From Verrucomicrobiota bacterium (GTDB taxonomy: Bacteria > Verrucomicrobiota > Verrucomicrobiia > Verrucomicrobiales > Akkermansiaceae), in the NCBI GenBank assembly GCA_026397725.1, contig JAPLUI010000324.1:1-45385 (forward strand): a stretch of DNA of 45,385 bases, read 5' to 3'. Made by a program: the position numbers and the translations under genes. A model generated the notes under the pieces. The model searched no databases. It was not told where the DNA came from and worked only from the letters and a program-made list of their open reading frames with translations. Positions 16,726 through 25,096 of the stretch are shown here, one piece after another. Each line of letters opens with the position of its first letter. Position 1 is the stretch's first letter.

Positions 16726-17234
16726 GACCGGTGTCTGGGAACAGTAGTATCAGATCAAATCAAGAGCTATTTTCTACTGTTTTCGAGGGGGCGTTTTGGG
16801 CGCGGTTCGCGGGGCCAGGGGGCGGGGGCGGTTTGGCCGGAGCGGAGGCGGGGCCTTGGCGGCGCGGTGGCGGGCGGGGGCGACTCGCCGGGACGGGGCG
16901 GGTGGTGGCTCACGCCGGGTTGGCGAGCCGACCCGTGTTAGGGGTCAGTCCTTGTTTTTCAATATTTTCCGCTCCATAAGACAGGTGAACCAGGCGAAAA
17001 ACCTTCGTTGCCGCCGCTGACGAGCGGATTTGGGCGGGGTGGCGATTGGCGCGGTTGCTCGCCGGGGACGGTGGCAGTGAGGGGTCACGGGAGGGGGTGA
17101 GGCGGGCTGGCTTGGCTGATGGGGTGAGCGGTGAGGTGCGCGGCCTCATGCTGTTGGCCCTCGGCTGCCTGGCCCTGCTGTGCCGGACCCACTATTCCAA
17201 GTGACAACGGCCCGGTTCCGGTTACCATCCCGCC
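16726..17234. other. G-rich gap with gene remnants
   Basis: About 500 bases with strong G bias and no supportable intact gene. 16935-16985 contains 'ttaggggtcagtccttgtt', a phrase I associate with ends of REP-associated or IS200-like transposon remnants, but no transposase is present. 17139-17204 is a PEP-CTERM tail remnant (separate entry). Confidence 0.4.
17139..17204 (+). pseudogene. Orphan PEP-CTERM tail remnant
   Basis: Translating from 17139 gives RGLMLLALGCLALLCRTHYSK and a stop at 17204. It matches the last residues of the beta-repeat protein (RSLMLLALGSLALLRRTNHSK, ending near 12008) at most positions, and the DNA is also closely similar. The PEP motif upstream and any repeat domain are missing. 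It is the 3' end of a second, lost beta-repeat gene or a copied scrap of the first. Confidence 0.75.
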
Positions 17235-17765
17235 ATGCTCAAGCGTTGGTGGTGGGTCTGGCTGGTGATGGCGGGAATCGGACCGCTCCTCGGGCTGCTG
17301 ATCGCGGCGGCGGTCACTTGTGTGATGCCGATGACGTATGAGAGCCAGGCGGTGATCAAGGTGAGGCCGAAGATGGTTCGTCTTGACGGAGTTGCCTACG
17401 ATTCACGGGATCTTTATTCGTTCCCTATCTCGGATGCCGATAGGATTGGGAGTAGGGTCTCGTTGTTCAGAGTGATCGTTAATCTCGATCTCACGAACCA
17501 ATGGGGCATGGACAGGGAAACCGCACTGGAGAAGCTGAGGGGCATGGTGACGGCGGAGGAAATCAAGGGCCGGGACGTGATCGCCATCCGGGTGCGCTGC
17601 GCCGACAAGCAGGCGGCGAAGGACATCGCGACAGAAGTCGCCCGCTGCTACGGGGATTACCGCATTGAAATCTGCTGCTCCAGGGCCGCCTTCTCGGTCT
17701 CAAGATCACGCAGCTTGCGGTCCACCGAGGAACTGAATCCGGTGGCGATGAATTCCACATGGTAA
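17235..17765 (+). pseudogene. 3'-truncated Wzz-like chain-length determinant fragment
   Basis: The first 143 residues fit a polysaccharide copolymerase N-terminal domain: membrane helix MLKRWWWVWLVMAGIGPLLG.., then YESQAVIKVRP, and a DRETALEKLRGMVTAEEI..DVIAIRV segment ending ..EVARCYGDY. Such proteins control O-antigen or exopolysaccharide length and need a second membrane helix near residue 300 and, in tyrosine-kinase forms, a Walker domain. Both are absent. After about 17664 the frame enters unrelated sequence; on the opposite strand that segment (about 17665-17760) reads as a short coiled-coil piece (SSVDRKLRDLETEKAALEQQ). So the gene was cut by insertion or deletion. The start at ATG 17235 keeps the membrane helix. 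Confidence 0.6.
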
Positions 17766-17810
17766 CATTTTCCTTTGCCAGAAAATCCTTGGCAAAGCAG
17801 GGCGGAAAGC

Positions 17811-17870
17811 TATTTTCGCGCTTGCGGAGCTTCGCCATGATTCTGACAAATTCCCCCACTTCCCTGCATG
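17811..17870 (+). promoter_or_regulatory. Conserved 5' element shared with the gene at 30897-32357
   Basis: TATTTTCGCGC.. to ..TTCCCTGCATG, ending 8 bases before ATG 17879. The same element occurs on the minus strand at 32554-32493, with the core CATGATTCTGAC and TTCCCTGCATG identical and only short differences between. Both copies are upstream of genes for large secreted proteins. In both, ATG-ATT-CTG-AC would start a MILT..P.SLH peptide; in the second copy that frame does not continue into the gene, so the similarity is more likely regulatory or a repeat than protein-coding. Confidence 0.55.
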
Positions 17871-17878
17871 CTTCTGTC

Positions 17879-20800
17879 ATGAACTCCCGTGCCATCCCAT
17901 CCAGTCGCCCGTTCGTGCTAATGATCGCCGTCGCGTCCCTGGGCCTGCCCGCGCCGTGCGTGCGGTCGCAAGTCACCGGTCTCCAGGCCCGCCACTACGA
18001 GGGACAGACCCTCCTCACCTGGGCGGAGACGCCTGCGATCGCCGCCACGATCCCCGGGTCGATGACCATGAATGAGGTGCGATCATTCCGCACCGCGCAT
18101 GCGAACACGAGCTACAGGGTCTATCGCGCAGCGGCGCCGATCACCTCCGTCAGCGGCCTGACACCTATCCGGGCCGTCGGCGTTCTCTCCGGCTGGAACA
18201 CCGGTTTCCATGGCCACGACAACGCCGCCTCTGAAGACGGCGCAAGCTTCCGCTACGTCGTCGAACGCGAGACCGGCTTCACCCCCGCCGCGCCGCTCGC
18301 ACGCGAGGTCGCCGTGTGCGCCCATAATCCGCCTGCGGCTGGCACCTCCCACTATGCGGTCACTGTCGTCACCGATGGCGTGGAGAATCCGGCCCTCAAC
18401 TCCGGCAACACCGTTACGGTCGTCGAGACCGTCGGCGCAGGCATCCCCATCCTCCAGCGGGTCGAGAACCGGTTCGACTGGATGTACACGAGCGCGAACA
18501 CGACCCACTATTTCTACACCCGCTGGGAATCCCCACCGCGCAGCAATGTCCACGGTCGCCCGATCGACTACATGGTCGCAGTGCCCCCGTCCTACCACCC
18601 CGCCAGCCCGATGCCCTCAATCGTGAGTTTCCACGGCTGGGCCGGCAACCTGGCGGTGATGTCGTGGTGGTTCAATTTCGAGGCCGGCACCATCGTCGTC
18701 ACGTCTAACGAGGAACCCTATGACTGGTGGACCGGCTATCACGAATTGAGCGACCTCGCCCCCCGCACCGAAGCGGACTGGCACGACGGCGTCGTGCGCC
18801 CCTACACCCAGAACCGCATCAACGCCTTCCACGACTTCGTCGCCACCAAGTGGAACATCGATCGCTCCCGCACGGTTCTAACCGGCGTCTCGATGGGCGG
18901 CTCAGGCTCGATCATGTACTCCCTCCGCCAACCCGACCGCGTCGCATGGTGCAACTCCTGGGTCGGTGTCCACATCCCCGCCGAGTCGCCCACCTTCCGC
19001 AGTTCCTACGCGATGAACTATGGCGAGCCGGATTGGAATGTGCTCTTCGAGGACGGCATCACGCCCGCCTTCACCTATTTTGATGACAACTGGTACCTGC
19101 GCAATCACATAACCACCAATACTCCGTTCATCACCTTCTCCAACGGCAAGAACGACGATGGCATCGGCTGGGGCCAAGCCGCGAAGTTCTTCCGCGCGCT
19201 CCAGGATACCAAGCGCCCGCATATCTTCTACTGGGGACAGGCCGGCCACGGGCAACGCACGCTCTGCCCGCCCGACATCGACGGCAACTTCTATGAGGAC
19301 CGCAACCCGATCGACATCCGCATCGATCAGTCGCTCCCGGCTTTCACCCATTGCAGCCTCGACGATAACCCCGGCAATGGCGACCCTGCCAACGGCGATC
19401 CGGAAGGCCAAAGCAACGGTTTCCTCTTCTGGCAAACGACCGACACCGTCGATCTGCCGCGCGAGTGGGCGATGACGATCGGACTCGTCCAGACCGCGCC
19501 CGCCAACACCTGCACCGTCAGCCTCACCCCGCGCCGCCTTCAGCAGCTCGTCACCGCCCCCGGCGCCAGCTTCCGCTGGACCAACACCGCGCTCGCCTCC
19601 GGCATCGTCGTGCAATCGGGCACCGTCACGGCCGACAGCGATGGCCTCGTCACCATCGACAACCTCCAGGTGGCACAAATCACGCGCGACGGCGGTGGCA
19701 GCCGCATCCGGATCCTCGCCCAAGGCGAAACTTTTGAAATCGGTCTAACACCGGCACGCGAGATCCATGTTGCCACCACCGGCAATGACAGCAGTGGCAA
19801 CGGCAGCGCCACGCTGCCATTCCGCACGATCGGTCACGCCGCGAGCCTGGCTACGCCCGGCACCGCCATCCGCGTCCACGCCGGCACATACACTGGCGAC
19901 ATCTGGATCTCCGGTCTCTCCGGCACCGCCGCTGCGCCGATCTGGATCGGTGGTGCTCCGGGCGAGGCCAACCCGGTCATCTCCGGCGGCGGCGAGGGAC
20001 TCCATCTCTCCCGCGTCCGCTACCTCGTGCTCCACAATCTCGAGGTCACCGGCGCGGGCGACAACGGCATCAACTGCGACGACGGCAGCGACTATGCCAA
20101 CACCGAGGCCACCCGCCACGTCGTTTTCCGCAACCTCCGCATCCATCATGTGGGCACCTCGGGCAACCAGGATGAACTCAAACTCTCCGGCGTGAACGAT
20201 TACTTCGTGCTCGATTCGGAGATCGCCGACGGCAGCAGCGGCGGCAGCGGCATCGATCACGTCGGTTGCCACGGCGGCCTGATCACGCGCAACCGGTTCC
20301 TCCGCGCCGGCACCAACGCCATCCAATGCAAGGGCGGCAGCGCCAACATCGAGATCCGCGCCAACCGCTTCGAGGACTGCGGTGATCGCACCCTCAACAT
20401 CGGCGGCAGCACCGGCTTCACATTTTTCCGCCCGCCGCTATCCACCACCGCAACGAATGTCGAGGCCTCCGATATCCGCGTCGTGGCGAACGTCATCCGC
20501 GGCTCGGACGCGCCGCTCGCATTCGTCGGCGCCACCAACTGCCTCGCCCTGCACAACACGATCATCGACCCGCACCACTGGATCGCACGCATCCTCCAGG
20601 AAACCGTCACTACCGCACCCTACACCTTCGCTCCCTGCGGATCTAACATCGTCGCCAACAACATCGTCTATTACGACAGGACCGCTCTCTCGACCTTCAT
20701 CAACGTCGGCCCTAACACCTCACCCGTGACGTTCTCCTTCGACCATAACCTCTGGTACAACTATAACAATCCCGCCCAGTCCACGCCCTCGCTCCCCGTC

Positions 20801-21382
20801 GCCGAGTCGGGTGGGATCTACGGGATCGACCCGCTCTTCGTGTCGGTCGCGCTCGACGATCTGCGCCTGCGCCCCGGCAGCCCGGCGCTCGTGGCCGGCG
20901 CCATCCACTCGCAAGCCGGGACCGATTTTGCCGGCAACCTCTTCGGCTCCCCGCCTGCCCTCGGCGCGTTCGAGCAACCCGGCGCCGACTACCCGGCGTG
21001 GCGTGCCATGAACTTCACCGCCGCCGACTTCGCCAACGACTCCATCTCCGCCCCGCTCGCCGACCCTGACCTAGCCGGTGTCACCAACCTCCAACGCTAT
21101 GCCCACGGGCTCCCCGCGCGCGGCCTCGGCGCCGCCCCTGCCATCCTCGGCACCACCACCGTCGGCCCTAACAACTACCTCACCCTCACCTTCGACCGGC
21201 GTATATCCGGGAGCGATCTCAGTTATATCATCGAGGCATGCGACGATCTCGCCACATGGTCCGTCGTCTCCACGTTCCCGCCCGGCACACCGACCCATGT
21301 CACGTTCCGGGATCCCGTCGCGATGCCGGCCGCTGATATTCCACGCCGCTTCCTCCGGCTCCGCGTTGAGATCCAGCCATGA
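17879..21382 (+). CDS. Secreted alpha/beta-hydrolase fused to a right-handed beta-helix
   Basis: 1167 residues from ATG 17879, which begins a clean signal peptide (RPFVLMIAVASLGLP..). Residues about 50-200 are a fibronectin-like/beta region. Residues about 210-480 form an alpha/beta-hydrolase: MPSIVSFHGWAGN (oxyanion region) and GVSMGGSG near 336 with the nucleophile Ser, and GQAGHGQRT near 460, whose His could complete the triad. From about 620 a parallel beta-helix of the pectate-lyase/DUF1565 type begins (EIHVATTGNDSSGNGSATLPFRTI.., GGLITRNRFLRAG..). The last 130 residues resemble the C-terminal module of other secreted proteins of this phylum. It is probably an esterase acting on plant or algal polysaccharide, with the beta-helix as binder or lyase; substrate unknown. 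A longer frame from 17759 adds no signal peptide. Confidence 0.85.
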   Translation: MNSRAIPSSRPFVLMIAVASLGLPAPCVRSQVTGLQARHYEGQTLLTWAETPAIAATIPGSMTMNEVRSFRTAHANTSYRVYRAAAPITSVSGLTPIRAVGVLSGWNTGFHGHDNAASEDGASFRYVVERETGFTPAAPLAREVAVCAHNPPAAGTSHYAVTVVTDGVENPALNSGNTVTVVETVGAGIPILQRVENRFDWMYTSANTTHYFYTRWESPPRSNVHGRPIDYMVAVPPSYHPASPMPSIVSFHGWAGNLAVMSWWFNFEAGTIVVTSNEEPYDWWTGYHELSDLAPRTEADWHDGVVRPYTQNRINAFHDFVATKWNIDRSRTVLTGVSMGGSGSIMYSLRQPDRVAWCNSWVGVHIPAESPTFRSSYAMNYGEPDWNVLFEDGITPAFTYFDDNWYLRNHITTNTPFITFSNGKNDDGIGWGQAAKFFRALQDTKRPHIFYWGQAGHGQRTLCPPDIDGNFYEDRNPIDIRIDQSLPAFTHCSLDDNPGNGDPANGDPEGQSNGFLFWQTTDTVDLPREWAMTIGLVQTAPANTCTVSLTPRRLQQLVTAPGASFRWTNTALASGIVVQSGTVTADSDGLVTIDNLQVAQITRDGGGSRIRILAQGETFEIGLTPAREIHVATTGNDSSGNGSATLPFRTIGHAASLATPGTAIRVHAGTYTGDIWISGLSGTAAAPIWIGGAPGEANPVISGGGEGLHLSRVRYLVLHNLEVTGAGDNGINCDDGSDYANTEATRHVVFRNLRIHHVGTSGNQDELKLSGVNDYFVLDSEIADGSSGGSGIDHVGCHGGLITRNRFLRAGTNAIQCKGGSANIEIRANRFEDCGDRTLNIGGSTGFTFFRPPLSTTATNVEASDIRVVANVIRGSDAPLAFVGATNCLALHNTIIDPHHWIARILQETVTTAPYTFAPCGSNIVANNIVYYDRTALSTFINVGPNTSPVTFSFDHNLWYNYNNPAQSTPSLPVAESGGIYGIDPLFVSVALDDLRLRPGSPALVAGAIHSQAGTDFAGNLFGSPPALGAFEQPGADYPAWRAMNFTAADFANDSISAPLADPDLAGVTNLQRYAHGLPARGLGAAPAILGTTTVGPNNYLTLTFDRRISGSDLSYIIEACDDLATWSVVSTFPPGTPTHVTFRDPVAMPAADIPRRFLRLRVEIQP

Positions 21383-21782
21383 GCCCATTTTTCGAGAAGA
21401 TGCCAACCCGGTTCCCTATCAAGGCCACTGCCACCGCCACAACCCCAGCCATCAATCTGCTTCCGAATGCCAGATAAGAGAGGCTCGACCAAAGCTCTCA
21501 AGGAGCGTGGGCGTCTCGCCCACGAGAGCGGGGCGATGCCGAGCCCGGTAACAACTGGTCCGACCAAAGGACGGCTTGGCATGCCCCCGAAATCCCGCAC
21601 GGCGACGGCCGCATCCTCATCCTCGATACCAACCGCCACAACCGATTCCCATTCAATTGTCCAAGGCGTTGCAGTTGGCGGGGCTATTGCGAAAAAATCC
21701 GGCTTTCCTCCGGCTGGAAATCCGGTAACATGGCGGCCCCAAGGGGCGTTGTGCCCCTCATTCAGCCCCACCCCGTCACTTG
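21383..21782. other. Gap upstream of the hsd operon
   Basis: No supportable gene. A short 'gtgggcgtctcgcccac' hairpin near 21501-21517 belongs to a dispersed palindrome type. 21560-21720 has coding-like composition without a start or domain and may be a remnant. No clear promoter for hsdM was found; its ATG at 21783 lacks a Shine-Dalgarno sequence. Confidence 0.4.
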
Positions 21783-23897
21783 ATGCCCAAATCCGATTTC
21801 AAGCCACTCTCGAACTTCATCTGGGCCGTTGCCGACCTGCTGCGGGGTCCCTACCGTCCGCCGCAGTATGAGCGGGTGATGTTGCCCATGACGGTGTTGC
21901 GCCGCTTTGACTGTGTGCTTGAGCACTCCAAGGAAAAGGTCCTCAAAAAGTTTGCCCAGCTTCAAGCCAGCGGAAAGGTCAAGAACGTGGATGCCACGCT
22001 GAATGCCTTGGCGACGGATGAAGCGGGAAAGCCGCTGGGGTTTCACAACCACAGCAAACTGGATTTCCAAAAGCTGAAAGGCGATTCCAACAATTTGGTG
22101 CGGCACTTGCAGGACTACATCAACGGCTTTTCCGAGAATGTTCGGAAGATCTTCGACAACTTCGAATTCGACAAGGAAATCGAGAAATTGGAGGAGTCGA
22201 ACCGGCTCTTCCTGGTGGTGTCCGAATTCGCCAAAATGGATCTGCATCCGGCGCGGGTGGATAACATGGTAATGGGGCAGGTGTTCGAGGACCTGATCCG
22301 GCGCTTCAATGAATCCGCCAACGAGACGGCGGGCGACCACTTCACACCGCGCGAGGTCATCCGCCTCATGGTGGATCTCGTCCTCGGCCCGGATGACGCC
22401 ATCCTCCGTGGCGGCAATCCCATCATCACGATTTGCGATCCGGCCTGCGGCACCGGCGGCATGTTGTCCGAATCCGAGGCCGCCATTCGCAAACTCAACT
22501 CCGGAGCCATCGTCAAGGTCTTCGGCCAGGACTACAACCCGCGTTCCTACGCCGTCGCCGCTTCCGACCTCCTCATCAAGGGCCACCGCGACAGCCGCAT
22601 TGAGCGTGGCAATACCCTGACCCAGCCGCCGTTCCGCGATGTCGAGGGCTTCGACTACCTGCTTGCCAATCCTCCCTTCGGCGTGGACTGGAAGGCGGAG
22701 CAGAAGGAAATTAACATGTGGAAGGATTTTAACGGCTATGAGGGCAAGCTGCCCCGAGTCAATGACGGCGCGCTGCTCTTCCTCCTCTACATGCTCTCCA
22801 AGCGCCAGGACTGGCAACCGTCCGCACCGCAAAGCTCTAACAAGCGCGGCACCCGCCTGGCCATCGTCTTCAATGGTTCGCCGCTATTCACCGGCGGGGC
22901 CGGCTCCGGCGAGAGCGACATCCGCCGCTGGGTCATCGAGAACGACTGGCTGGAGGCCATCGTCGCCCTGCCCGAGCAGATGTTTTACAACACGGGCATC
23001 GGCACCTTCATCTGGGTGGTGACCAACCGGAAGGAAAAGAAACGGAAAAAGAAAATCCAGCTCATCGACTGCCGGGACCGCTGGGTGCCCATGAAGCGCA
23101 GCCTCGGCGACAAGCGCCGCTATCTGGACGAGCCGACCGTCGCCGCTGTCGCCAAGGAACATGGCAAGTTCACCGCCTCCGCAACCAGCAAGATTCTTGA
23201 CAACGACGATTTCGGCTACCGCCGCATCACCGTCGAGCGCCCGCTGCGCTTGAAATTCCAGATCACGCCGGAGTCCAAGGAGCGCTTTCTCAACGCCTGT
23301 CCCGAGTTGTTCGATGCCATCGAGGATGTGGAGCACGAGTTGGGCACCGATCCGCACCTGGACTGGAACGCGGTCTGGGATGACGTGCAGGCCGTCTTCA
23401 AGCGGGCTTCCGTCTCATGGGAAGCGGGTGCCAAGGGAGCCCGGCAGCGGGACCTCTTCCGTGAGGCCTTCACCACCGTGGACCCCGCCGCCGAAAAGGT
23501 CATCGCCAAACGGCAGACCTTTGGCACCAAGGGCAAACGGATCCCCGACAGTCAGGATGCGCTATTTGGCATCTATCCGGACGAAGCCAAACCCGGCCGC
23601 GCCGTCACCTATGAGACGGACTCCAAACTCCGTGACTGCGAAAACGTCCCGCTGCAAGAGGATGTCACCGCGTTCTTCCTGCGGGAAGTGCTCCCCTATG
23701 TTCCCGACGCATGGATCAATGCCGACGAAAAACTCCGCGATGAAAAGGACGGGGAAATCGGCAAGGTCGGTTACGAGATCAACTTCAACCGCGTGTTCTT
23801 CAAGTATGATCCGCCGCGCCCCCTCAAAGTGATCGACCGCGAACTCGCCGCCGTCGAACAACGCATCCTCAAACTCTTGAAGGAGGTGACCGAGTGA
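21783..23897 (+). CDS. hsdM: Type I restriction-modification methyltransferase subunit
   Basis: 704 residues. The HsdM N-terminal helical domain (FKPLSNFIWAVADLLRGPYRPPQYERVMLPMTVLRRFD, in pieces) is followed by an N6-adenine methyltransferase: FTPREVIRLMVDLV, SAM-binding CDPACGTGGML near residue 218, and catalytic NPPFGVDWK near 296. It methylates adenine in the site chosen by HsdS, protecting host DNA. It is longer than the classic ~530-residue HsdM: an extra C-terminal 170 residues follow the methyltransferase, as in the long-M subclass. The next gene starts inside its stop (GTGA, 23894). An upstream in-frame TTG at 21780 exists, but ATG 21783 is preferred. Confidence 0.95.
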   Translation: MPKSDFKPLSNFIWAVADLLRGPYRPPQYERVMLPMTVLRRFDCVLEHSKEKVLKKFAQLQASGKVKNVDATLNALATDEAGKPLGFHNHSKLDFQKLKGDSNNLVRHLQDYINGFSENVRKIFDNFEFDKEIEKLEESNRLFLVVSEFAKMDLHPARVDNMVMGQVFEDLIRRFNESANETAGDHFTPREVIRLMVDLVLGPDDAILRGGNPIITICDPACGTGGMLSESEAAIRKLNSGAIVKVFGQDYNPRSYAVAASDLLIKGHRDSRIERGNTLTQPPFRDVEGFDYLLANPPFGVDWKAEQKEINMWKDFNGYEGKLPRVNDGALLFLLYMLSKRQDWQPSAPQSSNKRGTRLAIVFNGSPLFTGGAGSGESDIRRWVIENDWLEAIVALPEQMFYNTGIGTFIWVVTNRKEKKRKKKIQLIDCRDRWVPMKRSLGDKRRYLDEPTVAAVAKEHGKFTASATSKILDNDDFGYRRITVERPLRLKFQITPESKERFLNACPELFDAIEDVEHELGTDPHLDWNAVWDDVQAVFKRASVSWEAGAKGARQRDLFREAFTTVDPAAEKVIAKRQTFGTKGKRIPDSQDALFGIYPDEAKPGRAVTYETDSKLRDCENVPLQEDVTAFFLREVLPYVPDAWINADEKLRDEKDGEIGKVGYEINFNRVFFKYDPPRPLKVIDRELAAVEQRILKLLKEVTE

Positions 23898-25096
23898 ACA
23901 CTGGTATTTTTGGCGCAGTCCCGGATGATTGGACGGTCAAGAAGCTTGGCTTTTTAGTTTCACTTCAAAGTGGAGAAAGCATTACCTCAAATGATATCAA
24001 CGACATAGGCGATTACCCCGTCTTCGGTGGCAACGGGTTAAGGGGATTCACCAAAAGTTTCACCCATTGCGGCAACTATGTCCTGATTGGCAGGCAAGGC
24101 GCTCTTTGCGGCAACATCAATTATGCCAGCGGTCAGTTTTGGGCATCCGAGCATGCTGTTGTTGTCTCGCCAAAGGAGCCATGCGACGAGCGGTGGCTTG
24201 GTGCTTCATTGCAGGCGATGAACCTGAACCAGTATTCACTGTCGGCAGCGCAACCAGGACTCTCAGTTGAGAGCATAAGTCAGTTAAAGATAGCCGTCCC
24301 GCCTAAGGTTGTTCAGGACGCCATCGCCGCCTACCTCGACCGTGAAACCGCCGGAATCGACCTGTTGATCAAGGAGAAGGAAGGGATGCTGGCCTTGCTG
24401 GAGGAAAAGCGCGCGGCGCTCATCAGCCACTTCGTGACCCGCGGCCTGAATCCCCGTGCCGCCATGAAGGAATCTGGTTATCAATGGCTGGGCAAGATTC
24501 CTAAACATTGGAAAACGGAGCGCTCAAAACGCCTATTGATTGAACGCGATGAACGCTCGGTCACCGGAACGGAAGAGATGCTGACGGTTTCCCACCTGAC
24601 CGGCGTGACCAAGCGTTCCGAGAAAGACGTGAACATGTTTGAAGCCGAATCGAACGAGGGTTACAAGCTGTGTTCTCCCGACAACCTTGCCATCAACACC
24701 TTGTGGGCTTGGATGGGGGCGATGGGAGTCTCAAAGGACGAAGGCATTGTCAGTCCCGCCTACCATGTTTACCGCATTAGCGGGGATTACCTCCCACCCT
24801 ATGTCGATGCTCTGGTGCGGACCCCCGCTTTCGTCGCCGAGATTACCCGCTTCTCCAAAGGCGTCTGGTCGTCGCGTCTTCGCTTGTATCCGGAAGGACT
24901 CTACGAAGTCCGGCTGCCAGTTCCTCCGCGCGACGAACAGCAGGCGATTGTGGATGCAATCGCTCAGGAGCGTGAAAAGTCGGCGGGCATAGAGTTCGCG
25001 CTCAAGGAATCGATTGCACTGCTCAAGGAACGCCGTGCGGCCCTGATCACCGCAGCCGTCACCGGCCAGATTCCCCTCAACCGCATGAAGCCATGA
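23894..25096 (+). CDS. hsdS: Type I restriction-modification specificity subunit
   Basis: 400 residues, GTG start overlapping the hsdM stop by 4 bases. Two target-recognition domains with their conserved spacer helices are seen: TRD1 (residues 13-150, DDWTVKKLGFLVSLQSGE.. to LKIAVPP), a helix (LDRETAGIDLLIKEKEGMLALLEEKRAALI), TRD2 starting at YQWLGKIPKHWK, and a final helix repeating the same pattern (LKERRAALITAAVTGQI). The two half sites give a bipartite recognition sequence that cannot be predicted here. AT-rich codons in TRD1 (23930-24300) differ from flanking sequence, typical of horizontally exchanged specificity domains. It is coupled to hsdR by an ATGA overlap. Confidence 0.95.
   Translation: MNTGIFGAVPDDWTVKKLGFLVSLQSGESITSNDINDIGDYPVFGGNGLRGFTKSFTHCGNYVLIGRQGALCGNINYASGQFWASEHAVVVSPKEPCDERWLGASLQAMNLNQYSLSAAQPGLSVESISQLKIAVPPKVVQDAIAAYLDRETAGIDLLIKEKEGMLALLEEKRAALISHFVTRGLNPRAAMKESGYQWLGKIPKHWKTERSKRLLIERDERSVTGTEEMLTVSHLTGVTKRSEKDVNMFEAESNEGYKLCSPDNLAINTLWAWMGAMGVSKDEGIVSPAYHVYRISGDYLPPYVDALVRTPAFVAEITRFSKGVWSSRLRLYPEGLYEVRLPVPPRDEQQAIVDAIAQEREKSAGIEFALKESIALLKERRAALITAAVTGQIPLNRMKP

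Noticed and set aside
21762..22832. 356-codon minus-strand frame over hsdM
   Set aside because: Antisense of a gene with clear methyltransferase motifs; no domain on the minus strand.
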